A stretch of DNA of 64,000 nucleotides from Asterias amurensis (GCF_032118995.1 NC_092651.1:22862349-22926348); one strand, 5' to 3'. Numbered from the stretch's first letter, positions 20,261 through 32,602 are shown. Numbers and translations are program-made. The notes: a model not told the origin generated them from the letters alone.

Positions 20261-23200
20261 GTAAGTTTAATAACACTAATAAACAGTGGATAACTTTCCG
20301 TATGGCGCCACCACCTTTTTACTCATTTTTACAAAAATGGATATCTCATTGAGGTAAATTAGATACTATTTCATATCATCATGGAGGAATTTATTCCTCC
20401 ATGTTCATATCGAGTGAAAAAGTGGTGGCGCCATACATGCCATACGGAAACTTTTCCTTAAACACTAAAACAGTTCTTATATAGCGCATAATATTACAAA
20501 ATAAAGTATCTCAGCGCTTCTGTGATTTTGTGATTGAAAAGATGGGTTTTAAGTTTAGTAGATTTAATTTATTATAATGTTTTTAGTGTGTGGCACAGTC
20601 TTTGAATTGATATTTTGTTGGGAAGATCTTGTTCCATAGTCTACTCTAGGCTAGGAGAAGCATATTTGAAGGAGCGTCGACCGTAGAATTTTGTGTGAAC
20701 TGGAATTGGCGTAAGAAAACCTCAAACTGGAACAAAGTTGTTGGGGAGGGTGATACTGATACTGATATAAAGTGATAGTGTTGAATTAATCCCTGGAGAT
20801 ATATTATAGTCTGGTGCTGATCCGTATATTAAAGTCTGGTGCTGATCCGTTTTTTGCAGTTAGTCGCAAATTACAGGATTAAGGGGCGGAGAATGAGAAA
20901 AGGGGAAGGAAAGGGCAAAACAAATTTTCATAAACAAACGTTTTGCTTTTGAATGAAGTTTTGTTTGGCTTGGTTGGGGTTGGGCATTAAATTTTGAATT
21001 GAAGTTTTGTTAGGCCTACATGAGATTAGTAACACTATATGGTGGCATGGTTGGCTTGCGCGTAAAGCGCTCGCCTCTCTCCAAGGTGACCCTGGTTCGA
21101 TTCGCGGCCGGGGCCATGTGAGTTTCTTTGTGAAATCGACCCCAGGTGACTTAATGGACATAAAAACGTATTACAAGAAATAGGATTACCCTGACACTCT
21201 CGGACGACCCTCAGATCTTATTGGTAAAGTATGAAACGAAAGTATTGTCAAAACGATCCGAGTAGCCGACCTAGAGTAATAATATTATCACAGTCAAGAA
21301 ACTGGTTACAAAACAAAACTGTTTTGACACTATCACAAATACCATGGCTGACACAATAACTTAAACTTTGAAAATTGTTTTTATTTTCAGAGCCGATGGC
21401 ACATTCAAGGTGAGTGGTGTTCCATCTGGATCTTATGTCGTTGAGGTTGCCAACCCAACATACATCTTTGAGCCGGCTAGAGTGGACATCACAGCCAAGG
21501 GCAAGATGCGAGCTCGGAAGGTCAACCATGTGCAGAGTAATGCAGTAGTCACTGTCCCATACCCGATGAGGTTCAAATCTAAACAACATGCTTCGTACTT
21601 TCAGAAACGTGAAGAATTCAGGATAACTGACATGCTTAAAAACCCAATGGTAAGATAAAAACTGATTTTGCTTGAAGAGTAGGGTGGGGGGACATTATTG
21701 ATGATGATGCTAAAATTGATGAGTCTTTTTTTTCTCTTGTTATTTTAGTGCCATTTCAAAACTGAACATCACTTTAGCAGTAATGAAGTTTGATGACTGA
21801 ATGGACACCCTTTTTTTTGGCGTGTGTGAATCTTACCATGCCAGTGAAAGCCCATTTTTAATTGATATCATGATTTCCACCTGTTCCTTTTTATTGTCTG
21901 TCTCTACATTAGGTACTCATGATGGTTCTCCCACTTCTGTTTATTGCCGTTTTACCCAAACTCATAAATACACAGGATCCAGAGATTCAAAAGGTAAGTT
22001 GAACTAAAATCTTTGACATGTAGGCCTACGTGTTTTTACTGACATCAGGTCTGTGAAATGAAAAATGTTTCCAGCACTCGGGATGTCTTCATTAACTGTT
22101 GGTTTTCTCTGAATATTCTTTACAAAAGAGATATTTTAGTACCTGTGTGTAAGCTTCCCCAGGAATGAAATATGACCAAATACACAATGAATGGGAACAC
22201 TTTCAATTTGTTGGCAGCTTTTCCAAATAATTTTTGGTTGCAACTAAAACCACATAGCGGTAAAAGTGTTTCATGATGTGAGTGAACATACCATGTAGTC
22301 TTTTTGGCCCATTTCACCTGACGTCATCATAAAAAAAAACTTGAATGCGCCATACTGGTGGGCAATTTCACTGTACGTTTTTATATATATAACTCTATGA
22401 TGTGCGATATGCAGTGAAAGTGTGCGTTTTAGGCGACGCAGCATTAATATACGTAAACCTAACTTGCCCACCAACATGGCGAGCGCGGATCAGTCGTCGC
22501 GTGTGACGCGTGTGCAAGGGGTCAATAGTGGATTTTTTCAATTCATTCAAATTTGTATAAAAAATTGGCCAACCTACATCATAAAGCAAGGACCTCTATG
22601 CCTACATGCACCTATTTTTCTGTCCTTTATTTGATTCCACTTTGATTGATAGTGTATGACTTGTGTTTGTACAATATAATGACACATCTGAACTACTGTG
22701 TATAACAAATGGAATGACTATGGCCAGTCACAATGTACATGTAGGCACCTCCTTGATATTTGAAACATAATTGCTATTATCACTATAATTAGTTTTTATC
22801 CTTACTCTGGTTATCACATTCCTATTATTTCATTGCTACTAATGTTCCCTCTTACCATTCATCTATATGTACATGTACATGTGAACTGTTTGGATTATAT
22901 TTTATACATTGTATTACATGTACAAAAATAATTTCAAAATCTTTTCTCTGTAAAGATTACATTGGATTTTTGAAGTGAGGTTATATCAATGTTTCCCGTT
23001 GGCTGGTTTATTTATAAAGAATCCAGGCTAGCCAATCAAGCCAGCAGCCAGTGCCCAAAGTTATTAACTAGTTATTCACCGGTCGCATCAATGTAAACTT
23101 TATGGAGTGTTGGCTGCACCTGTTCTTGCTAAGCACGATTTTCCAGTTTTTTGCTGGTTTTTTTTTTGTGCTTAAAGGCTTAATGAAATTGAGCTTTGGA

Positions 23201-24028
23201 AAGAAGAATACAGATGTTGACCTGTGTTAACAACCAAAATGGATATTATGAGTTGAGAATGTTGAGAATGTGGTCATGAATTAAAAGTGGAGTGGAAAGC
23301 AATTTAAATGGAACACTCCCAAGCTTCACATTTTAACAACTGAAAATATTCTCTCCATTACATGAGTGTAGTTTATATCACATTTAAGTGCATCCTTGTC
23401 ATTGGATGACAAAACTATCATATGTAAATAAACTATAGCCACTAGAAATGGGTATTATATCTTGTAGGCCTAAATAAATAATGTATGGTGTGATCAAGTT
23501 TGTAAAAGTACTAGTACAGGCCTAGCACTCGGTCTTAAGCTTTTTGTAAAGTATTCTACCTGGCTAACATACTGCATTTTACTTGACATCTGAAAAAAAT
23601 AGCAGTTTTGACTTGACAATGTATGCAGAGGCTAGTGTTAATAAGGTTGAGTTTTATACTGCAGTAAAAGTAGTATGGAACTAAAGTGACATGATGAAAG
23701 TACCCAAATACTTGGTTTACAACAGAAACTATATGAAAATCGCTTACAGACTATATAAATACTATTTATTTTACTTGGGTAATGACATTTAGCCTTCGAG
23801 AAAGACTCTGCTAGGGTCGAAACGTCAGGCCATCATTGAGAAGTAAATCCTGAATAATGACTGATATCAATCCTTTTCCCGCTGCAGGAGATGATGAATA
23901 TGAACTTGATGAATCCCAAAACTGAAATGCCAGATTTATCCGAAATGGCCGCCAGAATGTTTGGCGGAGGAAACTCAGCCGCTACGAAGAAAAAAGAGAA
24001 GACGACCAAGACTAAAAAGTTAAAGTAG
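20070..24028 (+). CDS. EMC7: EMC7, ER membrane protein complex subunit 7, four exons, 223 aa
   Basis: Exons 20070-20260, 21391-21649, 21913-21993 and 23888-24028 join in phase (672 nt). The ER membrane protein complex inserts tail-anchored and multi-pass proteins; EMC7 is a lumenal beta-sandwich subunit with one membrane anchor. The protein shows a signal peptide (MIWTILIALTVWASPCFT), the lumenal carbohydrate-binding-like fold (GTFKVSGVPSGSYVVEVANP, then RVDITAKGKMRARKVN), a transmembrane segment VLMMVLPLLFIAVLPKLI in exon 3, and a cytosolic tail with MNPKTEMPDLSEMAARMF followed by a Lys/Thr-rich end. Human EMC7 is similar in length and order. Introns carry a 156-bp MITE and a SINE. It is convergent with ATRX. 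Confidence 0.96.
20295..20450. repeat. Short MITE in EMC7 intron 1
   Basis: The ends are inverted repeats of about 30 bp (TTTCCGTATGGCGCCACCAC). A second small palindrome ATGGAGGAATTTATTCCTCC lies at the centre. Confidence 0.78.
20451..21039. other. EMC7 intron 1 interior
   Basis: No gene. 'GTCTGGTGCTGATCCG' is repeated at about 20809 and 20833; the rest is unassigned. Confidence 0.4.
21040..21140 (+). repeat. tRNA-derived SINE head in EMC7 intron 1
   Basis: Reads GGCATGGTTGGCTTGCGCGT (box-A-like), then CCTGGTTCGATTCGCGG (box B). Acceptor pairing is imperfect, so it is not a functional tRNA. Confidence 0.6.
21391..21649 (+). CDS. EMC7: EMC7 exon 2
   Basis: Acceptor TTATTTTCAG|AG, donor ATG|GTAAGA, phase 0. 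Carries the conserved core 'SGSYVVEVANPTYIFEPARV' and 'DMLKNPM'. Confidence 0.96.
21913..21993 (+). CDS. EMC7: EMC7 exon 3 (transmembrane)
   Basis: 27 codons, acceptor CTACATTAG|GT, donor AAG|GTAAGT. Encodes the membrane span MMVLPLLFIAVLPKL followed by 'NTQDPEIQK'. Confidence 0.95.
22000..23887. other. EMC7 intron 3, no gene
   Basis: AT-rich. 'TATATATATAACTCTATG' near 22382-22399 resembles the terminus of the Mutator-like MITE at 32310. 'TGGTGGGCAA' (about 22355) and 'TTGCCCACCA' (about 22465) form a short inverted pair. No ORF is supported. Confidence 0.4.
23888..24028 (+). CDS. EMC7: EMC7 exon 4 (terminal)
   Basis: Acceptor TCCCGCTGCAG|GA. Encodes EMMNMNLMNPKTEMPDLSEM and the basic tail ending KTKKLK, with TAG at 24026-24028. 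Confidence 0.95.
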   Translation, partial: EMMNMNLMNPKTEMPDLSEMAARMFGGGNSAATKKKEKTTKTKKLK

Positions 24029-24058
24029 CCGAAATTATCGATGCAGTCTGGGGTAAAA

Positions 24059-24367
24059 AATAAAGGGTGGGGATGGGGGGGCTTGGGTAAATAATGTTTT
24101 AGAATTTGGCAAAACATTTGGGTATCTTTATGTGACAGTGAAATCAAAATTTAAGTTAACCCAGGTGAAAGCCACATCCAAAGAGTGACTTTGGCTGCGT
24201 CTTCTACAATGTTGAAGAGTAAGACCAATCAGCCATAGCCACTATCTGCACTGGCCCATATTACAAATATGTAAGGAATTTGAAAACAATTTGCCATCAT
24301 GGATTACTTGGTTGGTTTTTGCTTTATACGAGCCTCATAATCCATAGTTATCAACAATCAAAATAAA
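24059..24367 (+). terminator. EMC7: EMC7 candidate poly(A) signals
   Basis: AATAAA occurs at 24059-24064 (31 nt after the stop) and at 24362-24367. The first lies very close to the stop codon, so the second is the likelier main site. Confidence 0.45.
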
Positions 24368-24790
24368 CTTATTTAATCATTTTGCTATCGATTTTTATCC
24401 AAACCAACGTTGTTACAGTAATATGTCAGTAAATTGAAAATAGTAAATATTTATATTGGGATCCATTTAAAACTGGCATCATCCTTCTGTCATTTGAATT
24501 GAGAACCTGATTAGATCATATTTTACACTGAACCTAAAGTTGTTCAGTGATATACAGCCAATCAGATGATATCATTGTTTCTCCACTTTTTTTTCGTGAC
24601 CTAAGATAATGGGAAATTGTTGCCGCTGGGTGCTTATTTAGGAGTTTCATAAATAACTTTATGTTTTACTTGCACGTTTTTCCTTACAATGTATTTATGA
24701 AAGGCACTTTATGACCTCGAGTAGGGTATTAATTGTGTATCTTTAATTCTCTTAGTCTTAGTATGGCAGGTAGGTAATGGGATTGTGCCT
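24368..24790. other. Intergenic, no gene
   Basis: Nothing recognisable between the EMC7 3' end and the MITE at 24791. Confidence 0.5.
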
Positions 24791-25158
24791 TTAAAGGCAG
24801 TGGACACTATTGGTAATTACTCAAAATATTTATTAGCATAAAACCTTTCTTGGTAACGAGTAATGGGGAGAGGTTGATAGTATAAAACATTGTGAGAAAC
24901 GGCTCCCTCTGAAGTAATGTAGTTTTCGAGAATTTGATTTCAAGACCTCAGATTTAGAATTTGAGGTCTCGAAATCAAGCATCTGAAAGCACACAACTTC
25001 GTGCGACAAGGGTGTTTTTTTCTCTCATAGTTATCTCGCAACTCCGACGACCAATTGAACTCAAATTTTCACAGGTTTGTTGTTTTATGCATATGTTGAG
25101 ATACACCAGGTGAGAAGACTGGTCTTTGACAATTACCAAATAGTGTCCATGTCTTTAA
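24791..25158. repeat. MITE A, full copy
   Basis: TTAA at both ends (24791-24794 and 25155-25158), TIR AGGCAGTGGACACTATTGG and a central GAGACCTCA/TGAGGTCTC hairpin. Non-coding. Confidence 0.88.
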
Positions 25159-25832
25159 TGATACAACATTAGCGTTTAGTTCACAGTCAGAGAGTGTCAT
25201 GAGAATGATATTTGGCTATAAGGCCATCATAGATTTGTCCAAGCATTTTTGCCATTTTGAAAAATGCTTGTGCCTCTACCTATTTGTTTTCCAAAGGGCA
25301 AATCTGCGATAGGCCTATAGTGAAATATCTTTTTCATGTTGAACTCTTGACTTTGAGGCAAATTCCATACTTGCAGCATCAAAAGCACAATTCTCCCAAA
25401 TATCTGCCCCAACTGTGTGTAAAATTAGTCCTTTGTCTTCTATGAGGCCCGTGCTCTTTTAATTAAAATGGTAAAGTAAACATTTTTCAGGGAAGCTCAC
25501 TAAAAGCGTTTCAGGTAAACTTATTAGTCTTTTGGAAACCTTTAACAGCGTACATATATAGAGAAATGGATGTCAATTAATTTAGCTAAAATAATTTTCA
25601 TTTTTCCCATCATTTTATGGCTGTGTTTGATTTTAATGTTATTTACTGTACAAATTGATGAGTTGTTTATGAATTTTTGTTCTCGTGAAAAATATAAAGG
25701 AAATTTTGTAAGTGGTGAAAAAAGTGGTTACTGAGAATTTGTTTTTTATTGAACTGCCTTTGAGTAATGCACAAAATCCCAAATGCTAACTGTACATGTA
25801 GGATGCTACATATAACTGCAGTTTAGTTGAAC
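25159..25832. other. Intergenic, no gene
   Basis: 'CCATTTTGAAAAATG' near 25252 is a small palindrome. No supported ORF or repeat family. Confidence 0.45.
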
Positions 25833-25970
25833 ACCTGCAGCCAATTTCAGGAACGCTAGGATTAATCCTATCTCGAGCTTAACTTAGGATGGGTTCAATG
25901 TTTCTAACGTCTATGGTTACGGAACTTCACTCGTCTGAGTTAGGAAGAGTGAAATCGACAGCTGGTCCCT
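25833..25970. repeat. MITE family D, diverged copy
   Basis: 'GCAGCCAATTTCAGGAACGC' to 'GAAGAGTGAAATCGACAGCT', with 'CTTAACTTAGGA' inside, matches the family at 51729-51879 and 30898-31072. Confidence 0.55.
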
Positions 25971-25971
25971 A

Positions 25972-27210
25972 TTCCTTTGAGTTGTGTACAAATTGTGCCT
26001 GCATGGAGTCCAGGCTTTGTGGCTCTTTGAGCTGTGTACAAATTATGCCTGCATGAAGTCCCGGCTCTGTGGCTCTTTGAGCTGTGTACAAATTGTGCCG
26101 TAGGAAGTCTAGGCTCTGTGGCTCTTTGAGCTGTGTCCAAATTGTGCCTGCATGAAGTCCAGGCTCTGTGGCTCTTTGAGCTGTGTACAAATTGAGCATA
26201 CAGGAAGTCCAGGCTCTGTGGCTCTTTGAGCTGTGTACAAATTGTGCCGTAGGAAGTCTAGGCTCTGTGGCTCTTTGAGTTGTGTACAAATTGTGCCTGC
26301 ATGGAGTCCAGGCTTTGTGGCTCTTTGAGCTGTGTACAAATTGTGCCGTAGGAAGTCTAGGCTCTGTGGCTCTTTGAGCTGTGTCCAAATTGTGCCTGCA
26401 TGAAGTCCAGGCTCTGTGGCTCTTTGAGCTGTGTACAAATTGAGCATACAGGAAGTCCAGGCTCTGTGGCTCTTTGAGCTGTGTACAAATTGTGCCGTAG
26501 GAAGTCTAGGCTCTGTGGCTCTTTGAGTTGTGTACAAATTGTGCCTGCATGGAGTCCAGGCTTTGTGGCTCTTTGAGCTGTGTACAAATTGTGCCGTAGG
26601 AAGTCTAGGCTCTGTGGCTCTTTGAGCTGTGTCCAAATTGTGCCTGCATGAAGTCTAGGCTCTGTGGCTCTTTGAGCTGTGTACAAATTGTACCTGCATG
26701 AGGTCCAGGCTTTGTGGCTCTTTGAGCTGTGTACAAATTGTACCTGCATGAAGTCCAGGCTTTGTGGCTCTTTGAGCTGTGTACAAATTGAGCATACAGG
26801 AAGTCCAGGCTCTGTGGCTCTTTGAGCTGTGTACAAATTGTGCCGTAGGAAGTCTAGGCTCTGTGGCTCTTTGAGTTGTGTACAAATTGTGCCTGCATGG
26901 AGTCCAGGCTTTGTGGCTCTTTGAGCTGTGTACAAATTGTGCCTGCATGGAGTCCAGGCTTTGTGGCTCTTTGAGCTGTGTACAAATTATGCCTGCATGA
27001 AGTCCAGGCTTTGTGGCTCTTTGAGTTGTGTACAAATTGTGCCTGCATGGAGTCCAGGCTTTGTGGCTCTTTGAGCTGTGTACAAATTATGCCTGCATGA
27101 AGTCCAGGCTTTGTGGCTCTTTGAGCTGTGTACAAATTGAGCATACAGGAAGTCCAGGCTTTGTGGCTCTTTGAGCTGTGTACAAATTGTGCCTGTAGGA
27201 AGTCTGGGGT
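25972..27210. repeat. 49/50-bp minisatellite, about 25 units, with higher-order repeat
   Basis: The unit is GTGGCTCTTTGAGCTGTGTA followed by 'CAAATTGTGCCTGCATGAAG' and 'TCCAGGCTCT'. Variants differ at CTGCATGA versus CGTAGGA (one base shorter) and GAGCATACAGGA. A block of five units (~248 bp) is repeated almost exactly from about 26132 to 26627. Open frames on the minus strand are caused by periodicity and shift between units, so I do not call a gene. Confidence 0.95.
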
Positions 27211-27514
27211 ATTTTTTACTTTTGATGTGTTCGGTTTATTGTCTAAGTAAATCATGACTATTTTTTACATTATGTGTTTATGGTCTACATAAAACACGAC
27301 TTCTTGTAAGCAACTGTACAAAGATCATAAAGCAACTCAGTTGCAAGATGGGGAACTCCGACTGAAATAATGTGAAGTACAGATCAATAACAGATCAGTG
27401 TAAAAAATGACCATTGCATGATGTCTATGGCATAACGCCAATTTGCTGAATGGTGCCCATGCTGTACTTCAAGTTTTAACATTTTGATTTTCACTTGCGA
27501 AGGAACAAATCAAT
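27211..27514. other. Intergenic, no gene
   Basis: No coding or structural signal recognised. Confidence 0.4.
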
Positions 27515-28205
27515 GTGGCGTGTCATGGCCGAGCGGTTTCAGTTCACTGGACCCAAGCTCTTGTGTTGTCGACAGCAGAGTGAAGGGGTTTTAATTCCTG
27601 TTATATGTTGCTCGAGCAAGGCACTTGAATATAATTGCTTCATTTGGAAAGTCATGCATTCTGCTCTACCAGCCAGGCTCCTAATGTAATGGATGGCCCT
27701 AGGAGTAACTGATTCTGGTTGACAGCCCAATCCCGTTAAGTGTAGCCCTCACCTTGAAGTGGCCATCCAGCCTTGTAATGTTTGGCAATACCTCATTAAA
27801 GGCAGTGGACACTATTAGTAATTATTCAAAATAATTATTAGCATAAAACCTTTCTTGGTGACGAGTAATGGGGAGAGGTTGATGGTATAAAACATTGTGA
27901 GAAACGGCTCCCTCTAAATTGCCATAGAGAAAGAAGTAATTTTCCACGATTTGATTTCGAGACCTCAGATTTAGAACTTGAGGTTAAAACGCACACAACT
28001 CCGTGTGACAAGGGTGTTTTTTTTCTTTCATTATTATCTCGAAAGTTTGATGACCGATTGAGCTCAAATTTTCACAGGTTTGTTATTTTATGCATATGTT
28101 GAGATACACCAACTGTGAAGGCTAGTCTTTGACAATTACCAAGGTGTCCACTGCCTTTAATAGTGCTTTGATAAGGTTATTGTGAAATGCGCTATGTAAG
28201 AATTG

Positions 28206-28243
<38 letters not shown>
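27515..28243 (+). repeat. tRNA-derived SINE split by a MITE A
   Basis: 27519 onward reads GTGTCATGGCCGAGCGGTTT (tRNA-like head). The body continues to 27794, MITE A occupies 27795-28160, and the SINE tail resumes with GTGAAATGCGCTATGTAAGA followed by (TTA)n to 28243. Confidence 0.75.
27795..28160. repeat. MITE A nested in a SINE
   Basis: TTAA at both ends (27795-27798 and 28157-28160). The central hairpin is partly deleted ('GAACTTGAGGTTAAAACGC'). Confidence 0.85.
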
Positions 28244-30141
28244 TAAATAAATATGAAATTTTAAGGAAGAAAGTAAAATATGACACCAGTAGTTTGTGTA
28301 CCATATCGTTTCCATTTATTATAGTGTTACACATCTTACTGACGACAACCTAATACAAAATACAACTCTGGCCTAAATATCGTGGCACTGTTTTAATACT
28401 GTAATAATCCTACCATCTCTGTGCCACAAATAATCTTAAGATGTTACTTCTTAGTTACATGAAGAAGCCACATGAAGAAGCAGGTGCTGCAGGCTGACCC
28501 ATAAAACACACTAAACAAGTTTAACACATTTTCTACTGAATAGAGTTACTCTCCTTTATGCTTAATTTATAACCACAAAAAATGCTTACGTAAAATGTAC
28601 ACCTCTTGTACGGACTATGCTTACAGAAATCTAAGCTTTTTGCTGTGGACTTATTCCTAACACTTAATATTACATGGCAAAGCACACATTTCTTTAAACT
28701 TTTTATTTCTTATTTATTTTTTATATATTTTTTTATCGTTAAAATGTGAATAAAGGGATAAATAAGTGCATCTTGATAACTTATATTGATTTGCTTTTTC
28801 CCTTAAGTATGTTAAGCACTGTACACTGTGCTTTTCTAGTTTTTTGCAAACAAACAAACAAATCACAGGTCTTTTAACAAAACAAAATTAGCAAACATTT
28901 AAGGACCTCTGCTAATTGTCCCAAATCAAATCAAGTCATGCCAAGTTAAAAATTTTCCTTGGGCTACGCCAAAGGCTATTTTATACATAATATCAACCAC
29001 TGCCCTTGTAGGCAACCATTTCATACCTCTGGGTGAAGAGAAGCAATTATAGTAATGCATTTTCTGTGATTTTGTTTATCAGCCATTCATGGGCCACCAT
29101 TCCCTCTTCTTCAGCCTTTCCTACTAGAAAACCCAAGATCTAATCTGGGACTTTTCCTTATAACTAGTGGTTGAAGAGACAATCATGTACCTCAAGATGT
29201 TGTACAGAGTCCTACAATACTCTGGTGTTGCAAGGCCTACCCCAACCCCCAACATACCTGCTTGGTCCATTCATAGCCAAGAGCTATCAACATTCATTAA
29301 AACATTAACTAGACCAAAATCCCAGTGACGTACCTACCAATACAAGTTATGGTTATCCAAATAACAATCCATTAAATAATTAAACTAATATGCAGGTAAA
29401 TAACTTACTCTCAAATTTAATCACAATAAGGGACCACTCTGTAAGGCTTTGCCCGTAACAAAGTGATGTATCATACCCAATGTTGCCCCCTTCCAGGCAT
29501 GTCACACAGAGTGTCCAATATGTAAGTTGTTAGTTACATAAGGTGTGCCTGGAATAATTGAGCCATGCACTTGACAACAAGATCAAATAAATCATTCGAA
29601 TGAATGTTAATGCCGGTAGAGCTTGGACAGTGATGGGGCATCTCATTTAAATACATGAATATTCAAACATCAATAAGCAGTTGTCCAGAAAGAGGAGTGG
29701 CTTTGCATCATATCAAAGTGAAACTAGTCACATAAACATGAACTGATGTTGCTCATTAAAACGTATGTGATAACTTACAACACACAGATTCATTTAAATG
29801 ATTAAACGTGATACATCTAATTACAAGTAGTCGGCCACATTGAAGTTTTCAAACACAACCTTTTAACCTTGCTTGGTAAGGACCCAAACTGCTATTTCAC
29901 ATCTGAAACCTGAACATAAACAGTGATGCAATGTACATGAAATATCTCTTTTAACCTGGTGCTGAATCTGAAAAGAACACTCTGGGGTAATGACTCAATG
30001 TTTTGATCAGTATGCTCTGATCACGTTCAGGAGAAGGTGGTTTACCCCAAGCAGTATAAGCAAAATAAGTAGCATTTTCTGCTTAGTGGCTTCATTAAAA
30101 ACAGCTACTTATATCAGTATCAACCTAGCACAGTGAAACCA
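28244..30141 (-). other. Intergenic or distal ATRX 3' UTR, no ORF
   Basis: AT-rich, largely repeat-free and without ORFs over 1.9 kb. A minus-strand AATAAA (TTTATT at 28315-28320) could end a long ATRX 3' UTR, but nothing in the sequence proves the UTR reaches this far. Confidence 0.35.
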
Positions 30142-30384
30142 AAGATTATAGAGCGCCGCAAGGCGCAAGATGCGAAACTCAGGCTGAAATGTGAAATCCC
30201 ACTGGAAGCCATTTCGGCAAGTAATTCTTTTGATACAAAAATAGATCAGTGCAGACAATGACCATTCCTATCAATGGGAAACAAAACATTCACTTGCTGG
30301 ACTGGCGCCCATGCGTATTTCACACTCCAACAATAGATAAAGCTTCAGTTTCGCATCTTGCGCCTTGCGGCGCTCTATAATCTT
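30142..30384. repeat. TIR MITE (~243 bp)
   Basis: Inverted repeats of about 37 bp, AAGATTATAGAGCGCCGCAA then GGCGCAAGATGCGAAACT, at both ends. Non-coding. Confidence 0.85.
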
Positions 30385-30897
30385 GGTGAAACTCAAAAAC
30401 AAAAGAAAATAAATAATGCCAATATTGAAAATTTTAGTAGAGCCCAGCCACAAAACCAGCAGGGCCCCAAAACTGCTTAGTAACAGAAAATATTGCTAAG
30501 CACTTTTTTGCTGAGCAATGTGCAGGATACCAGTCTGGGATGGTAAAAACTAGTGACGTGGTATTTTCACTGGTAACCTTTCTCTGGTATAAAGCATAAC
30601 TTTGATGTGGTAAGCTACTTGCTGTGTTTATAAGGAGCTCTGTGTTAGCTAAAATGTGGAAAGTACAGCTTCATAAAATTATCAAGAAGTTTTGAAAATG
30701 ATGTGTTCACAATGAACCTACGTTATACAAGGATTAACGTGCAAACAATAGCATGGCTTTTGCTAACCGTGAGTGTAGTGCCTTGGTTATGACACAGAAG
30801 TTTTGCTAATAGCTGAGAAACACCACCTGAAAATCTTTATGCGACTGCACTCCGAGTTTTCCCATGAAACTAGGCCTTGGTGGATTCACATACAGAG
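30385..30897. other. Intergenic, no gene
   Basis: Nothing recognised. 'TTGCTAAGCA' style short motifs only. Confidence 0.4.
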
Positions 30898-31072
30898 CAG
30901 GGGTTGGTTTCACAAAGAGGACAGACTCTTTTTATCTCGAGTTTGGACGAGTAAGTCGTCCTAACTTAGGATTAATCTTAAGGTCTGCATGCTACAGTGT
31001 AGGATTGGGACTCGTCCTAAGTCGTAAGATTAGTCTTAAGTTAGGAAGAGTTTTGTGAAATCGACGGCTGGA
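30898..31072. repeat. MITE family D
   Basis: 'GGTTTCACAAAGAGG' at the left and 'AAGAGTTTTGTGAAATCGAC' at the right form the TIR. Internal 'CCTAACTTAGGATTA' and 'AGATTAGTCTTAAG' are small palindromes. Confidence 0.7.
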
Positions 31073-32300
31073 ATTTTACAACGGAGCACAGTTGTGAAAG
31101 AACTGAACTTACTTATACCCCAAAAGACAGAACAGATCATACATGTCTTAGTGCCTACATGTAATTGTTCAAATAAAATGAGTTAAAAGTGCATCAGGGA
31201 TCAGGAAGTTTTTCTCTCATGTTGATTTTGGTCTTGTCCAATAAATGTGGTAGATTTTAATCCCAAATCAAGCCTTGACATAAATTAGCTTCACTAGCAA
31301 CTCAAACAATGCATGATCTAATCAATAATTCCACCATTATTGAACTCTTTTGGGATTTCTTCTTGCTCGGATATTCAACTTCAACTTTGTCAAATTATCT
31401 CTCCTTTAAATCAAACAATACCAACATGGTAAATGGCAGTTTAAAGTGGCAAATGTGTCAAAAATATGTGACTTGTGTTGTTTTTAAAACCTTTTCAATA
31501 TATATACCACAAAACAATAAATAAAGGTGATTAAACAATAACCTCACTAAGTGATCTTACAATAATCTTAAGTATTGAAAATACATGAGAAGAATAATTT
31601 TGTTCTAGATCTTTCCCCCAATTTTCTCTAAAAAACACAATTTCGTTTATTTTCATTTTTTCAAAAGTCTACAATACCTGCTAGTCTTTATTGGCACTTG
31701 ATTCCTGGGTCACACATATCATTCAAATCTTTAAAACTTGCGGAGAACATGTTAACCACTTATTCATTGGCATTAGTGTAGAGACTCATAATGAGAAAAA
31801 AATCAAAGTAAGTTCACCGACAGACCAAAGTTGATTTTGTAGAGCTGCTTGACGGCAGATTTTGTGCTTACTGAAAGATTTTTTTCTGTTGCTTACGGTA
31901 AGTAAACAAAAGATGAACTATATAAATCCATGGTGAAGGCACAAGCTAGCCGCCTTACTTTCTTGCTTACCTATGAAACTCGCTTAAGTGACATATCCTG
32001 CAGAAGTAATTGAAGCAGAAGAATGTGCTTACCATTAAGAAGATCTCAGAAACAAGCCACAAGTGCTACAACTATTTCTATGCCACCATTCCACCATTGT
32101 GGTCTTTTGAGGAAACGAAATAAAAATTGTTAACAGAGGGCCGTCTTTAGGCCCCTAGTGATCCTGGCACAGTGCAGAGGACCAAAATAGAGGCTTGGTG
32201 AAAAAAAAAAAAATAGTCTGGTTACTTTTAAGGACTGTGCATATCCGTATTGATCACTAATACCAATATGAAAGGAACAAGACGATGGAGATTATGAAGT
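31073..32300. other. No gene; ATRX 3' flank
   Basis: Contains a weak relative of MITE family C ('TAGAGCTGCTTGACGGCAGA' near 31840). No ORF on either strand shows a domain. Several TTTATT (minus AATAAA) occur, for example near 31645 and 31688, as candidate ATRX poly(A) signals. Confidence 0.4.
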
Positions 32301-32309
32301 ATTAAAGTC

Positions 32310-32590
32310 CATAGAGTTATATATAAGAACTAGAGGGCGCACGAGTAACGCTTCGTGCACAAACGCCACGGGACCTCAAGACGACAAGCGCGTCATTCTG
32401 CACGCGCGTCAAATATAAAACACACGTTTGAGGTTTTTTTATTGAACGCTCACGCGATGCTGTTTGTTCAACTCACAAAATGGACGCTGTGAGATAGCTG
32501 TTTTGTCAAATTAGAAAATGGCCACCTGCTCGCATACCGGGGTGTGTACATAGGCCAGTGTGCCCTCTAGTTCTTATATTTGACTCTATG
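32310..32590. mobile_element. Mutator-like MITE directly after the ATRX stop codon
   Basis: Inverted repeats of about 31 bp (CATAGAGT then TATAAGAACTAGAGGGC) are flanked by the 9-bp direct repeat ATTAAAGTC at 32301-32309 and 32591-32599, the target duplication size of Mutator-like elements. Only three bases separate the duplication from the ATRX stop codon (32603-32605), so it must form the start of the ATRX 3' UTR. Confidence 0.82.
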
Positions 32591-32602
32591 ATTAAAGTCC
32601 CC

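Noticed and set aside
25972..27210. CRISPR-like direct repeats
   Set aside because: Contiguous units with no unique spacers, in a eukaryotic intron-bearing genome.
25940..27255. Series of 66-192-codon minus-strand ORFs with repeated 'YTAQRATEP'-like text
   Set aside because: The same minisatellite unit is read in all three frames because its 49/50-bp period is not a multiple of three. A selected protein would keep one frame.
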